The notes under the pieces were generated by a model, which saw only the letters and a list, made by a program, of their open reading frames with translations, made no database searches and had not been told where the DNA came from. The translations under genes and the position numbers were made by a program. A stretch of DNA of 64,000 nt from Carnegiea gigantea (Eukaryota; Streptophyta; Magnoliopsida; Caryophyllales; Cactaceae): contig JAKOGI010002217.1 of the NCBI GenBank assembly GCA_029747015.1, positions 1-64,000 of the forward strand, given 5' to 3'. Below are positions 59,560-64,000 of this stretch, piece by piece (within the stretch, counting starts at the first letter, position 1; every line of letters begins with the position of its first letter).

Positions 59560-60756
59560 TAGAAATTCTAAGTGGTTTTAACGAAAGACAAGTATGGAGG
59601 ATGCTATTAATCAATCACATTGCTGAGCTAGAAGATGTCCATAGGCGCCTATATTGTAAGAAGGTGGATCTTGATAGAATTTTGACTAACTACATCGAGC
59701 AATATTTCTGCATCGCTCACCTAACTATTATGGACTTCACTCCTAATAAAGTTCCTAGGAAGATCACAAATAAGATTAATGAAAGTCTTTACAAGCAGTA
59801 TGCAATAGAAGAAGTTTATCAAGCTCTATGTCGAATGAATCCAAGTCAAGCACTAAGACCAAAAGGGATGAATCCTTCCTTCTACCAAAAATTTTGATCA
59901 ATTGTAGAGAAAATGTGTCAAAGGTAGTTTTGAACATTTTTAATGGAGGTACTTTGCCTTCTAATCTTAACTACGCTGATGTGGTTTGATTTGGAAGGAA
60001 CAATCTCCCAATGATATTACAAATTTTAGACCAATTAGCCATTGTAACATTCTTTCTAAACGTATTACAAAGTGATTGCCAATAGGTTAAATGAGATCTT
60101 ACCTTCTATCTTTACTGAGAGTCAAAGTGTCTTTATTGATGGTAGAATGATAACATATAGTATTCTTATTTCATTTGAATCTTCTACTCCACAAATTTGC
60201 AACCTAAAGTGAACAAATGATGGCTTCCAAATTAGACATGGTTAAGGCATATGACAGAGTCTAATGGGCTTATGTAGGATGATGGTTAAATTGGGTTTTG
60301 ACTTACCGGGATAGACCTTATGTGAATTATGTGGTTATTTCTTCCTTCTCGTGTCTTATAATGGAGAACCTAAGGGATTCATGAAACCAAGCAGAGGTAT
60401 TAGACAAAGAGACCCAATTTCTCCTAATTTATTTTTATTTTGTGCACAAAGGCTTCTTATTTACTAAAGGACGTGGTTACTGGTGGGTTATCACATGGGT
60501 ATCATGTCTGTCCTAGGCATTTACCAGTTCCTCATATACTTTTTGTAAATGACTCAAATCATTTTTTGCTTGGCTAATGAAGAAAAGCTCAAAGTGTGAG
60601 ATCAATCCTTTTATGGACATGAAATTTCATACAGGTAAAAAGTAAATTTGATAAAATCTAGTGTGATGTTTAGCAAGGGAATCCCTCAACAAACTAAGAG
60701 ATGAAGTTGTACCCAAGCTTGACATTCGTGAAATTTTATCTCATGATAAGTACTTA
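59560..60756 (+). pseudogene. L1-type reverse transcriptase, 5' part
   Basis: Recognisable pieces are IEILSGFNERQVWRML near 59558-59605, YAIEEVYQALCRMNPSQA near 59799-59852 and KGMNPSFYQKF ending in TGA at 59897. Then come FRPISHCNILSK near 60027, ILPSIFTESQSVFIDGRM near 60097-60150, SKLDMVKAYDRV near 60228-60263, SRGIRQRDPISPNLFLFC near 60388-60440, and HILFVND near 60532-60553. The catalytic box, normally FADD, reads FVND, with both changes (Ala to Val and the first Asp to Asn) explained by transitions. The frame ends at LSHDKYL, where a MITE is inserted. Stops and frameshifts show long decay. Confidence 0.87.
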
Positions 60757-60959
60757 TGTAATGTTTAGTTGGATGTAATGTAATGATAATATAATGCAAT
60801 CAACTTTGCAATGTAATCATGATTACTTTGTTCATGGTAATTATAATTACAAGATAGTTCTTTTATTTTAATACTCTTATGCAACCAAATAAGGTAATGA
60901 AAATATAATTACACACTTGTTTGCATTACAATGTTGATTACATCTAACCAAACATTACA
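60757..60959. mobile_element. PIF/Harbinger-like MITE, copy inserted in LINE
   Basis: 203 bp with inverted ends of about 23 bp (TGTAATGTTTAGTTGGATGT against TGTAATGTTTGGTTAGATGT) and a TTA duplication at 60754-60756 and 60960-60962. Removing it and one TTA restores the LINE reading HDKYLGFPVRIGKLKKK. Its family differs from MITE copies A and B. Confidence 0.93.
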
Positions 60960-62949
60960 TTAGGATTTCCAGTTAGAATTGGAAAGTTGAAGAAGAAGAC
61001 TTTTATGCTATAAAGGACCATATCAGTAAGATAATTAAGAGCTGCACGACAAAAAGTCCCTCTTAGTTAGAGAGAGAAGTGTTTGTATAGGTAGTTGCTA
61101 GGCTATATCTACCTATGCTATGTATGTTTTTTAAATTCTTGACATATTTATCGAAAGCATACAAGCTATTATCAATAATTATTGTTGGGTTCATGATGTG
61201 TAGAAAAACCTTTGGATTGCAAGGAAGAAACTATGTAAGAACAAGCTAATGGGTTGGTTAGGGTTTAGACATATGAAGGCATTCAATTTTGCGCTACTAG
61301 TAAAGTAATTGTAGTGGTTGATGCATCCTAAACACGCCCTCATTTTCAAGTACTGAAGGCCATTTTTTTTTTCTCTATCATGGTGTTCCAGGCACTAACA
61401 GGCAGCGATATGAGTTTCACATGGAGGATTTTGTATGGGGTAAAGAAGATTAGGGGGGTCTCAATGATTGTGGCGGATGGATGATCTCTCAATGTTCAGG
61501 ATTCTAAGTTGGCTCACCTTCATTCTTTAAAGTCCTGATCCTGATAAGGCCTGAAGCAAAGTGGATTAGGGTTTATGATCTTATTGACTTTGAGTAGAAG
61601 GTTTAAAGAGAGGATAATATTAATACATTGTTTTTTCTTTATGATGTCGAGGTTATTAGAGTATAACTCTATGCTTATATTGGCAGTAGAACAGATTCAC
61701 TTAGTCCTTCTCCCCACTTGGCGAGCTACCTGTGAAAATAATACAAAATCTATTGTACATCTGAAGGGGGAATCATAACCAAAAGACAATAACAACTTTA
61801 TGATGGTGACCGTGATGTCTTAATATCCCATCAAGGCTATAGATGTTTGCTTGGCTTGCTTCTTCAATGCTTTACCTATGAGTATAGGTTACGCTAGATG
61901 TGATATGTAAGAGCTGTGGGTAGGGTCATGAATTTTTTATTCGAATTTTATATCCAAACACACAAGATTTTTTATATTTCTATTGTCCAAATCCAATTTT
62001 GACTTGAATTTAGCATTGTTTGAATTGTTCAAACCCCCCCCCAAAAAATTGTGCATTAGCCATCAATTTCCTATTCGAATTTTGGATCTTTTTCAATTTA
62101 TCCGATCTGTACCCACATTTTTACCAGCAATAGCTATCAGGCGTCGCATGAGTCCTATTCACAAATTTTATTGGAGTGTGAGATGGCCTAAAGGGTATGG
62201 GAAACTTCTTCTTTTTAACATTTTATTTTGGGGTAGAGGTGTTGCACTTTTATGGATATGGTTGATGAAGTGAAGAGCGTTGATAAGGAGAAAGCGAAGG
62301 GAGTTTTTTGTCATTTTGTGGGCTATATGAAATGAAAGAAATGAAGGTATGTTTAATCAATGTGAACTACCCCCTAAGTAACATTATCACCAAAGCTTTG
62401 AGTTTTGTTATGGAATTCAAAGAAATAAATACAAAGATGAAGGTCTCATATTAGACCTTTAGTTCTGCCTACCATGTGCCTTACTAGACTGTATTCTGAT
62501 GGAGCTTAGGAAGGGACTCGAATAGGGTGTGTAGTGCTTGCTTCAGTGCAATAGGGGGTTAGGTTCAAACGTCCAAAGATGAAAGAAGTAACAACCCTTT
62601 GATTTATTGTTTATTAAGCTTGGAAGCATGGATCAAAGAGGATCGTGGGGGAAAAAGATTGTTCAAGCATAATGTCCGAGCTAAAAAAGAAGTCAAGACA
62701 TAATGCATCCTTCATTCTATCTTGGCTAATATTTTAGATTTCATTAGTCAGTTTGAGTTTTATGGCTTTTTTTATGTTAAGATAATGCACAATAGGTCTG
62801 CTGACAACCTTGCCCATCTCCAATCTTATAATTGTACCTATAAGGAATGGGTTGGGGAGAGTTCAAATCCTATTATGATGTGGTGCTTGAAAAATTTTGT
62901 AATTATAGTGAGGATTTTAATTGAATATCCCCCACATTTTTGCAAGTAG
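60960..62949 (+). pseudogene. L1-type ORF2, region downstream of RT with RNase H
   Basis: After the MITE the LINE continues: GFPVRIGKLKKKTFYAIKDH, then QVVARLYLPMLCMFF near 61090, ARKKLCKNKLMGWLGFRHMK near 61222-61280, and FTWRILYG near 61415-61440. The RNase H-like domain is seen as GRDSNRVC near 62510-62535, EAWIKED near 62620-62645 and NRSADNLAHLQSYNCTYKEW at 62791-62850, where the expected pattern is N(R)xADxLA. The frames at 61575-61778 and 61983-62273 are not clearly LINE and may be decayed linker or small insertions. Stop codons are frequent. Confidence 0.75.
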
Positions 62950-63850
62950 AAAAGTACCACATCTTCAAATTAAAGGAAAAGTAAAGCAAAAGCTTTTTCT
63001 TTAAACAGAATTTTTATTTCTATCCACTAGTAATATTTTACACTTACTTTTGTTTAAGGAGTACATTCATGCATGGGATTGATATAACTTTTCACTGGTA
63101 AGTCTATACTTTGCCTCGGATTCACTGTTTGAATAAATATATGATACTTTGATAGGGTTTAATTGGTAATATTTTCAATTAAAATATATTACCACTCGAG
63201 TTAAATAGATATAAAAGACAAAAAAATAAAATGTATCAAGCACAATAATTGAAAGTATTTTAGAATAAATAAAATTACGCTTTTCACAAAAAAGTGCACT
63301 TGTACTTTTAACAAAAGATGCTAAACATATTGAAGATTCAGATGAGCTACTTTAATGTGTATTGTAAGAAGCGAATAACAGTGGATCTTTGGTATTGTAT
63401 AAGGACTTTTCGGACTACTCATGCGTTGCAGTGATACTCCAAAATTTTGGAATAAATCTATACATATTTTTAAAGTCGAAATATCAATAGCAATATCAAT
63501 TGCAAAGTTCAAAACATCATTAAGTCATCAAATAAACTTATTAACATCCTTTCAATGATGTAGCCAGTGAGCAAGGAGTTAGTATTCCTATTTTCAAGCT
63601 TTAGGGTGAAAACACTGAAGAACTAAAAATCTCAACGACATTAATCACAACAAAAAAAATCATTGAAGTCATGGCCTTGCATTGTCCATGCTCAATGAAT
63701 CTCTAGGAACTATAATTTAACAATATGATCGCTAACCCATTTCAATGTCTATCTATATGTCATAGCTATTCCCAGTTTCTACTCAAATGACCTCAGCATC
63801 TGCTTTTCGATACATGCATGTGCTAGTCAAACCCATCTAAAACCACAATG
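62950..63850. other. No supported gene
   Basis: AT-rich sequence downstream of the LINE. An A-rich patch at 62965-63000 could be a decayed tail. The minus-strand frame at 63321-63512 is unrecognised. Confidence 0.4.
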
Positions 63851-63908
63851 ATAAATCCTATACAACTCATATCTTTAAAATAAATCCTATACAACTCATA
63901 TCTTTAAA
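63851..63908. repeat. Perfect 29-bp tandem duplication
   Basis: ATAAATCCTATACAACTCAT plus nine bases occurs twice without differences (63851-63879 and 63880-63908). Confidence 0.95.
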
Positions 63909-64000
63909 AAACCATCATCAGAATTTAGTGCCACCTTCCCGATAGGTGGCTTCTCCTATTTTTTGTTACTTGTTATAAGTTGTTACTTTTTACAACCTGA

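Larger units (their letters stand above)
59440..62949 (+). mobile_element. L1-type LINE fragment with RNase H, interrupted by a MITE
   Basis: Remnants of one LINE ORF2 appear in order across about 3.5 kb: the linker before reverse transcriptase, reverse transcriptase, the thumb/downstream region and a C-terminal RNase H-like domain ending in TAG at 62947-62949. The order and the RNase H domain are typical of plant L1-type LINEs. The endonuclease part and 5' end are missing (5' truncation is common), and no clear poly(A) tail or target duplication was found. Confidence 0.85.

Overview
This window looks like intergenic, repeat-rich nuclear DNA of a flowering plant. It is AT-rich with long (AT)n microsatellites. 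It is packed with plant-type transposable elements: Ty3/gypsy chromovirus-like LTR elements primed by initiator tRNA-Met, Ty1/copia, RTE-type and L1-type LINEs, PIF/Harbinger-like MITEs, a hAT-like element and a Helitron carrying an RPA-like gene. I see no convincing single-copy host gene, tRNA gene, rRNA gene or CRISPR array. Nearly all coding traces are transposon pseudogenes. The one long intact reading frame is the gag-protease ORF of a young non-autonomous copia element (38378-39718). All names come from motif recognition by eye; no database search was possible.

Layout. 1-11156: a gypsy element with very long (about 4.45 kb) LTRs; its 5' LTR is cut by the window edge and most of pol is deleted. 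11157-15018: an RTE-type LINE whose ORF runs in one frame but carries many stop codons. 15019-22100: unassigned sequence, then a decayed gypsy integrase/3' end with its polypurine tract and the start of its 3' LTR at 19985. 22100-31300: mostly unassigned, with a cluster of Helitron-left-end-like repeats (23460-24440), a small hairpin repeat and a GAGCTC-rich transposon-like segment. 31304-33688: a probable solo LTR, sense strand minus.

36341-41279: an LTR element with short LTRs, no recognisable gag or pol but coding-like sequence, split by the nested copia element (37713-40458, ATATA target duplication). 41302-45112: two inverted members of one Tourist-like MITE family, a hAT-like element with a perfect 8-bp target duplication, and an inverted pair of TRIM-like mini-LTRs. 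45287-58896: a 13.6-kb Helitron on the minus strand with both termini, a decayed Rep/helicase gene and a decayed RPA-like gene. It also holds tandem repeats and an opposite-strand segment resembling a captured gene 5' end. 59440-62949: an L1-type LINE pol pseudogene into which a third MITE inserted.

How the parts relate. The insertions can be ordered. The copia element lies inside the short-LTR element. One MITE lies inside the L1 relic, and another lies inside one copy of a local duplication. Stop codons and catalytic-site losses are mostly explained by C-to-T or G-to-A transitions, as expected for long-term silencing by cytosine methylation. I did not find a clearly new biological system. 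The most interesting items are the Helitron with its opposite-strand cargo, the gag-only copia element with a residual pol tail, and the non-retroviral ORF in the short-LTR element.
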